Assembly: GCA_019637615.1 (NCBI GenBank)
Contig: JAHBVJ010000029.1
Coordinates: forward strand, 53,555 to 117,554
Reading direction: 5' to 3'
DNA: 64,000 bases
Source of the DNA: Anaerolineae bacterium
Lineage (GTDB): Bacteria; Chloroflexota; Anaerolineae; Aggregatilineales; UBA2796
A model generated the notes under the pieces. The model was not told where the DNA came from. It did no database searches and saw nothing but the letters and a program-made list of their open reading frames with translations. The stretch's first letter is position 1; every line of letters starts with the position of its first letter. Shown here one piece after another: positions 16,767 to 24,957 of the stretch. The position numbers and the translations under genes are program-made.

Positions 16767-17792
16767 ATGACGGCGCGTGTTGCACCTACTAATGTCATTG
16801 GATTACTGAAGGCCGATTATGACGGCGGCGAAACGACACTCTGCAAGGGTTGCGGGCACAACTCCATCTCGTCGCAGATCATCGACTCGTGCTTTGAAAT
16901 GGGACTCCGCCCCGAAAATGTGATCAAACTGTCCGGAATCGGCTGCTCCAGCAAGGCTCCCGCCTACTTCCTGAACCGTTCGCACGGCTTCAATACGTTA
17001 CATGGACGTATGCCCTCGGTAGCCACCGGCGCGACGATCGCCAACCATACGCTGACGGCGATTGGCGTCAGCGGTGACGGCGACTCGGGCAGCATCGGCT
17101 TGGGGCAATTCATCCACCTCGTGCGTCGCAATGTGCCGATGGTCTACATCATCGAAAATAACGGCGTATACGGCCTCACCAAGGGGCAGTTTAGCGCCAC
17201 TGCCGACGAAGGCCAGAAGCTTAAGTACGCGGGCGTCAACGAAATGCCGCCGCTAGACTTGTGCCTCGAAGCTCTCATCGCGGATTGCACTTTCGTGGCG
17301 CGTTCCTTCTCCGGCAATGCCAAGCAGGTACGTTCGCTGATGAAAGCCGCGCTCAGTCACAAGGGCACGGCGCTGCTGGACATTATCAGCCCATGCGTGA
17401 CCTTCAACAACAATCCGGAGTCTACCAAGAGCTACGACTACGGGCGCGCGCACCAGATCGAGTTGCAAGAAGTCGGTTTCGTCCCCTACCGTGAAGAGAT
17501 TCAAGTAGAAGACCCCGATGCTGACTTGATCGAGGTCAAGATGCATGATGGTTCCGTCATCCGCTTGAAGAAGGCCACCCACGATCCACGTGATAAAGGC
17601 GCGGCGATTGACCTGCTGATGAAAGCCAAGATCGAGAAGCAGTTCATTACTGGCTTGATTTACGTTGGCGATCCTCGCCCAACGCTGCCCGAACTGGCGA
17701 AAGTGCCGAGCACACCGCTGGCGCACCTGAATGAAGCCGAACTGCGTCCTTCGCGTGAATCGTTGGCGAAGATTATGGCGGATTTGGGCTAA
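16767..17792 (+). CDS. korB: 2-oxoacid:ferredoxin oxidoreductase, beta subunit
   Basis: A 341-residue catalytic beta subunit paired with KorA. It binds thiamine diphosphate: the GDGDSGSIG stretch followed by ENNGVYGLTKGQ is the classical GDG-N-N motif. Cysteines in CKGCGHN and GIGCSS fit the [4Fe-4S] ligand set of PorB/KorB proteins. GHGRMPSVATGA-type residues (NTLHGRMPSVATGATIAN) mark the family. The ATG follows AAGGA by 11 bases. Acceptor is inferred to be ferredoxin because the subunit has no flavin domain. It closes the regulator-korA-korB operon and is followed by a strong bidirectional terminator. Confidence 0.93.
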   Translation: MTARVAPTNVIGLLKADYDGGETTLCKGCGHNSISSQIIDSCFEMGLRPENVIKLSGIGCSSKAPAYFLNRSHGFNTLHGRMPSVATGATIANHTLTAIGVSGDGDSGSIGLGQFIHLVRRNVPMVYIIENNGVYGLTKGQFSATADEGQKLKYAGVNEMPPLDLCLEALIADCTFVARSFSGNAKQVRSLMKAALSHKGTALLDIISPCVTFNNNPESTKSYDYGRAHQIELQEVGFVPYREEIQVEDPDADLIEVKMHDGSVIRLKKATHDPRDKGAAIDLLMKAKIEKQFITGLIYVGDPRPTLPELAKVPSTPLAHLNEAELRPSRESLAKIMADLG

Positions 17793-17838
17793 GAACCTGA
17801 ATCTACTGGATCGTTGCGAGGCATTCAGCAAAAATGAA

Positions 17839-17863
17839 AAGAGGCCAGTGTGACTGGCCTCTT
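17839..17863. terminator. Bidirectional terminator between korB and lipoprotein gene
   Basis: Perfect 10-bp stem AAGAGGCCAG / CTGGCCTCTT, loop TGTGA. T-rich sequence follows best on the minus strand (TTTTCATTTTTG), so it ends the lipoprotein transcript as well as korB. Confidence 0.85.
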
Positions 17864-17893
17864 CATATACTTTAGGGTGTATACCGCTGCGGA

Positions 17894-18643
17894 TCAGCTC
17901 ACACGCTGCCAAGTCGCCAATTTGTTGTTCGTCGGATCAGGCTCGGAGAGCGCGTAGACTTCTCGTCCTAGCGTCGTGATGAAGTGTGTGCCCGGCCCCG
18001 GTACATACTGGTTATTCGGGTCAAGATAGCCACCGGGCTGATATTTATACTCGGTGTTCAGCCCGAATTCCGGCGTGGTTGCCCACCCTAGCGCATCCCG
18101 CAGTCCCGGCGTTTGTGTCCACAGTTTGCCAAAGCCACGACGGGGGGCATACAAACCAGACGGTGGCGCAAGTTCGGCGTCTTTGTCAACCGTCTCATCG
18201 AAGGTATCTTGATAGATGAACCACTGCCCAACATTCGGGTTGCTAGGGTCTTGGATCAATACCCACATGATCTTGCGGGCTTGAATCCAGAAGATAATCC
18301 CTTTTTCGAAGCTCTGCTGCGCAATGTAAATCGTTTGCTTGGTTTCAGTCGGGAACGGACTGAGTGTCGGCGTCGATTGAATAGGGATTGTCGTGGGCGT
18401 GGGCTGCACGGTTGCCGCTACTGACGGCTCAGTGCTCGGTGTGGCGGTGGGCGCGGCAGCGACGGCAGTAGTCGTTGTCGTGTTCGCTTCCGCCGTCGCC
18501 CCGTCAGCCGGTGTCACGGTGATCACGACGATATTCGGGTTAGGGGTCGCTGTCACGACCCGTTCAAGGACAAGTTGGCTATTACAACCGGAAATCAACA
18601 GACCAGCCACTAAGGCTGTCATGCCGAGTAGTTTTCGAGTCAT
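17894..18643 (-). CDS. Putative lipoprotein
   Basis: A 249-residue exported lipoprotein of unknown function. The signal peptide MTRKLLGMTALVAGLLISGC ends in a lipobox (L-I-S-G-C). A Thr/Pro/Ala-rich linker (about 40-100, with TPTATPSTEPS-like runs) leads to a globular region beginning TKQTIYIAQQSFEKGIIFWIQ. That region has LWTQTPGLRDALGWATTPEFG, a repeat type often seen in surface proteins of Chloroflexota and Actinobacteria. A start 15 codons upstream was rejected because this Met begins a proper signal peptide. Likely anchored outside the membrane. Confidence 0.75.
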   Translation of the reverse strand: MTRKLLGMTALVAGLLISGCNSQLVLERVVTATPNPNIVVITVTPADGATAEANTTTTTAVAAAPTATPSTEPSVAATVQPTPTTIPIQSTPTLSPFPTETKQTIYIAQQSFEKGIIFWIQARKIMWVLIQDPSNPNVGQWFIYQDTFDETVDKDAELAPPSGLYAPRRGFGKLWTQTPGLRDALGWATTPEFGLNTEYKYQPGGYLDPNNQYVPGPGTHFITTLGREVYALSEPDPTNNKLATWQRVS

Positions 18644-18805
18644 AGATATGTGCATCCTCATTGTATTCGCGCTACAGTCTATAGACATCTATAGATAGTC
18701 GTATCAAATTCTGCATTTTACCACCGTTCACCAACGCATTAAGCAAGAACTTAGGAAAAATCGGGCAAGCGACGGTTAACCCTAGAACGCGCATTCGCAA
18801 AACGC

Positions 18806-18811
18806 TATAAT
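18806..18811 (+). promoter_or_regulatory. -10 box upstream of dnaE
   Basis: Exact TATAAT 28 bases before the chosen dnaE ATG; no convincing -35. Its position rules out the in-frame GTG at 18813 as translation start. Confidence 0.5.
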
Positions 18812-18839
18812 AGTGACAGATAGAAGTGATGAGGTCACG

Positions 18840-21800
18840 ATGTCGGAAGATCAACAGCAGCTTGAATTCGTCCATCTGCATGTTCATACGGAATACAGCC
18901 TGCTAGATGGCTTGTGCAAGGTTGATAAGCTCGTCAAACATGCGAAAAGTCTTGGCATGAAATCCCTCGCGATCACCGATCACGGCGCGATGCATGGGGT
19001 AATCAGCTTCTTTCGCACCTGCAACGATCAAGGCATCAAACCAATCATCGGCATGGAAGGCTACCTCGCGCGGAAAGATATGCACGTCCACGATTCCAGC
19101 GAGAAATCGCCTTTTCACCTCCTGCTGCTAGCGAAAAACTACACGGGTTACAAGAACCTACTTCAGATCGCATCGGCGGCGCAGTTGGAAGGCTTTTACA
19201 ACCGTCCGCGCATCGACAAAGACTTCCTCGCCGCACATGCCGAGGGCTTGATCTGCACAAGCGGCTGCTTGGCGGCTGAGATTCCGCGCATGATTATGGA
19301 CGGTAAAGAAGATGAAGCGCGGAAAACCATCGGCTGGTATCAGGACGTGTTCGGCAAAGATAGCTTCTTTCTCGAAGTGCAAAGTCACGATATTGAGGAA
19401 TTGTTCACGGTTAATCGCTGGCTGCGCGACAATCGCGACTATGCTGGTGCGCCGCTGCTAGCGACCAACGATGTGCATTACATCCGCAAAGAAGACGCCG
19501 ATCCGCACGATACGCTGCTGTGCATCCAGACGGGTGCGAAAAAGGCCGAAGCCAAACGGATGCGCATGACCGATCCTAGCTACCATCTGCGCACCACCGA
19601 TGAGATGTGGCAGTTGTTCCAAGAGGTGCCAGAAGCCATCCACAATACACTGCTGGTAGCGGAGATGTGCAACGTCGATTTGAAGACCAAGGGCTATCAT
19701 CTCCCGATTTTCCCTGTGCCCGGCACGCATACCGCCGATAGTTATTTACGGGAATTGGCACAACGCGGTCTGCGCTGGCGATATGGCGATAGAGCCGATT
19801 CACCCCATGTGCAAGAGCGCCTTAACTACGAACTCAGCGTCATCCACAAGATGGGCTTCGATACCTATTTCTTGATCGTGTGGGATTTGTGCCAGTTTGC
19901 GCGTCACGCCGATATCTGGTGGAACGTGCGTGGATCGGGCGCTGGTTCGGTGACAGCCTACAGCCTCGGCATCACGAACATCGACCCGTTAGCGAACAAC
20001 CTGATTTTCGAGCGCTTCCTGAATCCGGGACGCGTCTCGATGCCCGACATTGACATGGACTTCCCCGATGACCGTCGCGCGGACATGATCGACTACGCCA
20101 TGCGCAAGTACGGCCCCAATAAAGTGGCAGGCATCATCACCTTTGGCACCATGAAGGCACGTGCCGCGATCAAGGACGTGGGGCGTGTGCTCGAATATCC
20201 ACTGCCTACGGTCAATGAATTGACGCAGATGATCCCGCAGATTCCTAGCCGTCCCGTCTCGTTGACTGACTGTTTGGGCGAGGACGAAGATAAAGCCGTC
20301 CCTGAACTCAAGGAACGCTATAACAACGATCCCTCTATCAAGGCACTGCTGGATAACGCGATCCTCGTGGAAGGGATGTCGCGTAATGCGGGCACGCACG
20401 CAGCGGGTGTGATCATCGGGGATGCGCCGCTGGTGCAGTACTTGCCGCTGCACCGTCCAATCGGGGATACCCGCTTGGCACAGGTGACCCAATTCCCGAT
20501 GGAAATCTGCGAGTCAATCGGGCTGCTCAAGGTAGACTTCCTCGGCCTCTCGACGCTAACGATCATGCGTAAGGCGTGTGACCTGATCGAGAAGTATCAC
20601 GGCATTCGCTTCAACATGTCGAATATCCCGTACCGCCCCGATCCGAATGATCCGCAACAAGCCGCCAATGTCCGCAAATTGTTCGAACTGATCGGCAACG
20701 GGGAGACGACGGGCGTGTTCCAACTGGAAAGTCCCGGCATGAAGCGCATGTTAATCGACATGAAGCCGCAAACCTTCGAACATATCATCGCCGCGATTTC
20801 ATTGTACCGCCCCGGCCCATTGGCGCTCATTCCCACGTTCATCAAGCGGCTGCACGGTGAAGAGGAGGTGACCTATCACCACGAAAAACTAGAACCAATT
20901 CTCCGCGAGACTTACTCGATCATTGTTTATCAGGAGCAAATCCAGCAGATCGCGGCTCAGTTATTCGGCTACAGCCTTGGTGATGCCGACCTGATGCGGC
21001 GTGCGGTGTCGAAGAAGAAAGCCAAAGACCTGCTCACGCACAAGGAGATTTTCAAGCAGAAGGGGCCGGAAAATGGTGTTCCGGTCGAAGTTGCCGAGAA
21101 AATCTTCGATGAGATTGAATACTTCGCGGCCTATGGCTTCAATAAGTGTGTGGTTGGCGATACATTGGTGATCGATGCCAATACGGGACGTTTGATCCCG
21201 ATTCGTGATCTTGCCACGACACAAGCCAGCCTTGAACGTACTATCACCGTTGATACTGATACCTTGCGCTTGCAATCGGGCGAGGTTGCCTCAGTTTGGG
21301 AGAATGGTGTCAAGCCTGTCTACAAGCTGACGACGAATCTTGGACGTGAGATCACCGCAACCGCCAACCATCCGCTGCTGACATTCTCTGGTTGGCAGAT
21401 GCTAGGTGAGTTAACAATTGGGCAGAAGATTGCCTTGCCGCGCCAGATTCCTGTTGAGGGCAGCAAAGAATGGCCTAATCATCAAGTGATCATACTTGGA
21501 CATCTGCTGGCGGAAGGTAATCTCTGCCATCCACATGGCGTTTATTACTACACTCATGATCCCGATCAGTGGCAAGATTATGTTGCGAACCTCGAACAAT
21601 TCGATAACGTAGCGGCTAGTACCCATCGTCGTCGAGAACGTGCTCATGATGTGTATAGTCGTAAGCTCGACCCGACTAAGCCCAACACAGTCATGATATG
21701 GATCGAGCAGCTTGGCTTGCGCGGTGCGAATTCGTACACTAAATTCATCCCAGATGAAGTATTTGAACTTACCAACCGTCAGATCGCACTGCTGATCTCA

Positions 21801-24086
21801 AGGATGTGGGAGGGCGACGGCAATATTTCAGAGCATGGTCGTTTCGCCTATTACGCCTCATCTTCTAAGCGGATGCAGCAGCAACTTCAACATTTACTCC
21901 TACGTCTCGGCATCATTTCACGCTTACGACGTGTAGAATTCAAGTATCGTGGCGAACTGCGCACGGGGTATCAACTTCACATTACGGGTAATGACAATCT
22001 GAAGCAATTCGCAGAAACGGTCGGCACACACTTCGTTAGCCAAACTCGGCGTGATACATTGGCACGGATGATTATTGACCAGAGAGAGTCGTTCAGCAGC
22101 AAAGATGTCATACCTGCCGAAATCAAACATATCATCCGCCGTCATAAGGCTGAACGCGAGCTAACGTGGTCAGCAATTGGTGCGGAACTTGGCGTTTCTA
22201 CTACGGAGTTCCAGAAGCCATCCAACACGACCAAAGTGGGTTTTACGCGCGCAGTGATTCACAAATTCGCGGACTACTATGATTGCGACGAATTGCGCCG
22301 TTACGCGGATAATGACATCTACTGGGATGCAATCACATCTATCGAGTATGTGGGGGAACAGCCGACTTACGATCTAACCATCCCCGATACGCATAACTTC
22401 GTGGCGAATGACATTATCGTCCACAACTCACATGCCGCCGACTACGCAGTATTGACGTGCCAAACCGCGTATCTGAAGGCGCACTATCCCGAAGAATACT
22501 ACACGGCGCTGTTATCGGTGCAACGCGACGTGATCGCAGACGTGGCGCTGTTCACGTCGGACTGCCGCAAGTTCGGCATCCCGATTCTGCCGCCAAGCGT
22601 GAATGATAGCGAAGTAGACTTCTCGATTGAGGAAGTGCCGGGACGCCATACCAAAGATGGTCGTCCAGTGCGTGGCGTTCGCTATGGTCTCAGCGCGATC
22701 AAGAACGCCGGTGAGAAAGCGATTATCGAAGTGGTGCGCGCACGTAACGAAGGCGGCAAGTTTCGCGACATCACGGATTTCTGCCGCCGCGCCGATTTAC
22801 GCGCGATGGGCAAGAAGGCCATCGAGAGTTTGATCAAGGTAGGTGCCTTCGATGACCTCGCAGATCGAGATGATATGCTCGCCTCGTTGGATCGCCTGAT
22901 GAGCTATAGCACCGACCAGCACAAGGCCAAGGACGTCGGACAATTCAGTTTGTTCGGAGATATGGCGAGTGGCACGGGGGATAATCTGCAACTGGTCAAA
23001 GCGACTACCCGCACCGATTCCCGCACGCGCATGGGGTGGGAAAAGGAATTGATCGGTTTATCTGTGTCACCGCACCCGATGGAAGAGCTGATCCCGATGC
23101 TGGAAGATCTGTCTAATTACCATTTCGTCTACCAACTGCGCACCGACGAAGACGAAACGCCGCTCAACGGGCGTCAGGTTGCCATCGCGGGGCTGGTGGT
23201 CGATATTCGGCGCGTAATGACGAAAAAAGGCGACGAAATGGGCATCATCAAGATCGAAGACAACACGGGTCAGATCGACTGCGTGTTGTTCCCTCGCACA
23301 TGGAAACGACACGGTGAGTTATTCGAGAAAGATAAACTGCTGATCATCTACGGCAAAGCGGATACCACGCGCGGCGATCCACAGATTATCGTGGACAATG
23401 TCACACAGCAGTTCGATCATGTCAGCGCCATCGACACGACGCCTGCGCCCGTGTCATCCACTTACGACTATATGCCACCTGCACCGTCGCCATCCGATGA
23501 CGATGTGCCGCCCGATCCAATGTTTGATCCGCCCGTCAGGCAGGTTGCCCCACGACCAGCACCTAGCGCCGTGCCACCAGAGCCGCCTAGCCAAGCTCAA
23601 CCGCCCGTTGCCGCGGCTCCAACCCCCGCCTCCATCGAGCAGCGCATCAACGGTAACGGGAATGGCAAAACCAACGGCAATGGGAATGGAACCGGAAACG
23701 GTCATCGCACGAACGGGAATAGCGCACCTGAAAATAGCGTTGGCAGTGGTGTCCGCGCCGGAAATTACGTGACTGATGCCGAGCTAGATGACCTATTTGG
23801 TGACGAGCCGAGCAACGCGAACCGCATCTTGCCACGCCTGATCACGATTACCTTCCGACGCACGGAGAACACCGAACGTGATAGACGACGCATTAACGTG
23901 ATCATCAGCCAGTTGCGGTCATTTCCCGGTACGGATCGCTTCCAATTCAAAATCATCGATCCGGACAAAGTCTTTACGTGGCTGCCCGACTACACCACCG
24001 AATACGGCCCGGAGATCGAAGCCCTCTTGCGCCGCGAGTTCGGAGACGATAGTTTTACTGTAGATGACTTTGTCGAGGGACAATAA
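18840..24086 (+). CDS. dnaE: DNA polymerase III alpha subunit with intein
   Basis: Replicative polymerase catalytic subunit, 1748 codons as a precursor and about 1321 residues once the 427-residue intein is spliced out. An N-terminal PHP domain (VHLHVHTEYSLLDG, AITDHGAMHGV) is followed by the polymerase core with the catalytic PDIDMDF near residues 403-409. After the intein come the helix-hairpin-helix segment (RYGLSAIKNAGEKA) and an OB fold (AGLVVDIRRVMTKKGDEMG). A Pro-rich then Asn-Gly-rich linker and a C-terminal region of about 90 residues follow; the last is not standard. GAGG precedes the ATG at 18840; a GTG at 18813 was rejected because it sits just after a TATAAT box. It overlaps the next gene by one base. 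Confidence 0.95.
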   Translation: MSEDQQQLEFVHLHVHTEYSLLDGLCKVDKLVKHAKSLGMKSLAITDHGAMHGVISFFRTCNDQGIKPIIGMEGYLARKDMHVHDSSEKSPFHLLLLAKNYTGYKNLLQIASAAQLEGFYNRPRIDKDFLAAHAEGLICTSGCLAAEIPRMIMDGKEDEARKTIGWYQDVFGKDSFFLEVQSHDIEELFTVNRWLRDNRDYAGAPLLATNDVHYIRKEDADPHDTLLCIQTGAKKAEAKRMRMTDPSYHLRTTDEMWQLFQEVPEAIHNTLLVAEMCNVDLKTKGYHLPIFPVPGTHTADSYLRELAQRGLRWRYGDRADSPHVQERLNYELSVIHKMGFDTYFLIVWDLCQFARHADIWWNVRGSGAGSVTAYSLGITNIDPLANNLIFERFLNPGRVSMPDIDMDFPDDRRADMIDYAMRKYGPNKVAGIITFGTMKARAAIKDVGRVLEYPLPTVNELTQMIPQIPSRPVSLTDCLGEDEDKAVPELKERYNNDPSIKALLDNAILVEGMSRNAGTHAAGVIIGDAPLVQYLPLHRPIGDTRLAQVTQFPMEICESIGLLKVDFLGLSTLTIMRKACDLIEKYHGIRFNMSNIPYRPDPNDPQQAANVRKLFELIGNGETTGVFQLESPGMKRMLIDMKPQTFEHIIAAISLYRPGPLALIPTFIKRLHGEEEVTYHHEKLEPILRETYSIIVYQEQIQQIAAQLFGYSLGDADLMRRAVSKKKAKDLLTHKEIFKQKGPENGVPVEVAEKIFDEIEYFAAYGFNKCVVGDTLVIDANTGRLIPIRDLATTQASLERTITVDTDTLRLQSGEVASVWENGVKPVYKLTTNLGREITATANHPLLTFSGWQMLGELTIGQKIALPRQIPVEGSKEWPNHQVIILGHLLAEGNLCHPHGVYYYTHDPDQWQDYVANLEQFDNVAASTHRRRERAHDVYSRKLDPTKPNTVMIWIEQLGLRGANSYTKFIPDEVFELTNRQIALLISRMWEGDGNISEHGRFAYYASSSKRMQQQLQHLLLRLGIISRLRRVEFKYRGELRTGYQLHITGNDNLKQFAETVGTHFVSQTRRDTLARMIIDQRESFSSKDVIPAEIKHIIRRHKAERELTWSAIGAELGVSTTEFQKPSNTTKVGFTRAVIHKFADYYDCDELRRYADNDIYWDAITSIEYVGEQPTYDLTIPDTHNFVANDIIVHNSHAADYAVLTCQTAYLKAHYPEEYYTALLSVQRDVIADVALFTSDCRKFGIPILPPSVNDSEVDFSIEEVPGRHTKDGRPVRGVRYGLSAIKNAGEKAIIEVVRARNEGGKFRDITDFCRRADLRAMGKKAIESLIKVGAFDDLADRDDMLASLDRLMSYSTDQHKAKDVGQFSLFGDMASGTGDNLQLVKATTRTDSRTRMGWEKELIGLSVSPHPMEELIPMLEDLSNYHFVYQLRTDEDETPLNGRQVAIAGLVVDIRRVMTKKGDEMGIIKIEDNTGQIDCVLFPRTWKRHGELFEKDKLLIIYGKADTTRGDPQIIVDNVTQQFDHVSAIDTTPAPVSSTYDYMPPAPSPSDDDVPPDPMFDPPVRQVAPRPAPSAVPPEPPSQAQPPVAAAPTPASIEQRINGNGNGKTNGNGNGTGNGHRTNGNSAPENSVGSGVRAGNYVTDAELDDLFGDEPSNANRILPRLITITFRRTENTERDRRRINVIISQLRSFPGTDRFQFKIIDPDKVFTWLPDYTTEYGPEIEALLRREFGDDSFTVDDFVEGQ
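21147..22427 (+). other. Intein with LAGLIDADG homing endonuclease in DnaE
   Basis: An in-frame protein-splicing element of 427 residues (precursor residues 770-1196). It starts with Cys (CVVGDTLVID, block A), has a TANHPLLT block B, and ends with YDLTIPDTHNFVAN (block F) and IIVHN followed by Ser+1 (block G). The middle carries two LAGLIDADG-type motifs, LGHLLAEGNL and MWEGDGNIS, so the homing endonuclease looks intact. It interrupts the conserved DnaE sequence YGFNK/SHAADY, four residues downstream of the site used by cyanobacterial split DnaE inteins (before CFNK). Codon choice looks more AT-rich than the flanking exteins by eye, in keeping with horizontal acquisition. Confidence 0.95.
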
Positions 24087-24949
24087 TGCAGGATCAGGGT
24101 AAGAGTGTGGCCTTTTCTGGGCAACCACTGGCTGACTATCACATGGCAGGCAAAGCGCGCGAGCGGTTAGTCGTGCGTTTGCTGCGCCTATTGATCGGCG
24201 GATTGGTGTTGGTTGCCGCGCTGGGAATTGCCTATCTCCCGTTGGCGGCACACACGCCCTTCAGTGATGCATGGATACTGTACGTTTCCAGCGGTGCGTT
24301 CCTGATCGCTGCCTTGCTGATCATCGGGGTACGCTTCACGCCGCCCGCAGACAGTGTACAAATTGCGGTGTATCCAGAAGGCATCAAGGGGCGCAGTGGA
24401 CGCCCTTTTCAGGTAGCGTGGCGCGAGATCGCCTATTTATGGGGCGAGATCACGTCGGAGGAGTCTAATGGCTCGCCGCGTGGACAATCCGCTAAGGTCA
24501 AAATCACTACGAAATGTACCATCCAACTGATCGATGGGCGCTCGATTGCATTTGGCGGGGAACAGATCGAGAAAGCGGCGCAAAGCGGGCATACCAACAA
24601 TAAAGCGGCGCATACCATTGAATTGATCGAGGCCAAGTTTAACGAAGCCATGCTGCCAACCTTTATCGAACGCTTTGAGCGCGGCGAAACGATCAAATTC
24701 CCGCCCGATTTCGCCATCAACAAGGATGGTATCAACTACCGCAACCGAGAATTCTTGGAATGGCCGCAGTTCGCCTACGCCTCCCCCGATCTTGAGCGCG
24801 GAGTATTCCAACTCCGGCAGACGGATCGGCGGCGGCAAAGTGTGCAGGATTGGATGGTTGTCCCTACGCACTCGATTGCGAACGTCACCTTATTCCAAGC
24901 CATGCTCAAACGGATGACACAGCCTATCAGCGGGTATGACTGGAGCTGA
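24086..24949 (+). CDS. Two-TM membrane protein, unknown function
   Basis: A 287-residue inner-membrane protein I cannot name. Two hydrophobic segments lie at residues about 33-52 (LLRLLIGGLVLVAALGIAYL) and 62-82; the remaining ~200 residues are soluble and begin with a PH-like beta pattern (VQIAVYPEGIKGRSGRPFQVAWREIAYLWGEI). The ATG overlaps the dnaE stop (TAATG) with GAGGGA upstream, and the next gene starts 8 bases after its stop, so it sits inside a dnaE-mcrBC transcription unit. This may be chance or may supply a membrane sensor to the restriction genes. Low similarity to anything known to me. Confidence 0.75.
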   Translation: MQDQGKSVAFSGQPLADYHMAGKARERLVVRLLRLLIGGLVLVAALGIAYLPLAAHTPFSDAWILYVSSGAFLIAALLIIGVRFTPPADSVQIAVYPEGIKGRSGRPFQVAWREIAYLWGEITSEESNGSPRGQSAKVKITTKCTIQLIDGRSIAFGGEQIEKAAQSGHTNNKAAHTIELIEAKFNEAMLPTFIERFERGETIKFPPDFAINKDGINYRNREFLEWPQFAYASPDLERGVFQLRQTDRRRQSVQDWMVVPTHSIANVTLFQAMLKRMTQPISGYDWS

Positions 24950-24957
24950 GTCTCACC

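Noticed and set aside
18813..18839. Earlier GTG start of dnaE
   Set aside because: It lies one base after a TATAAT box and would be untranscribed or leaderless; the later ATG has GAGG at good spacing and a proper N-terminus.
23650..23720. Asn-Gly coding repeat in dnaE considered as a CRISPR or minisatellite
   Set aside because: The repeat is in-frame linker sequence of a few residues; there is no spacer structure. No CRISPR array was found anywhere in the window.
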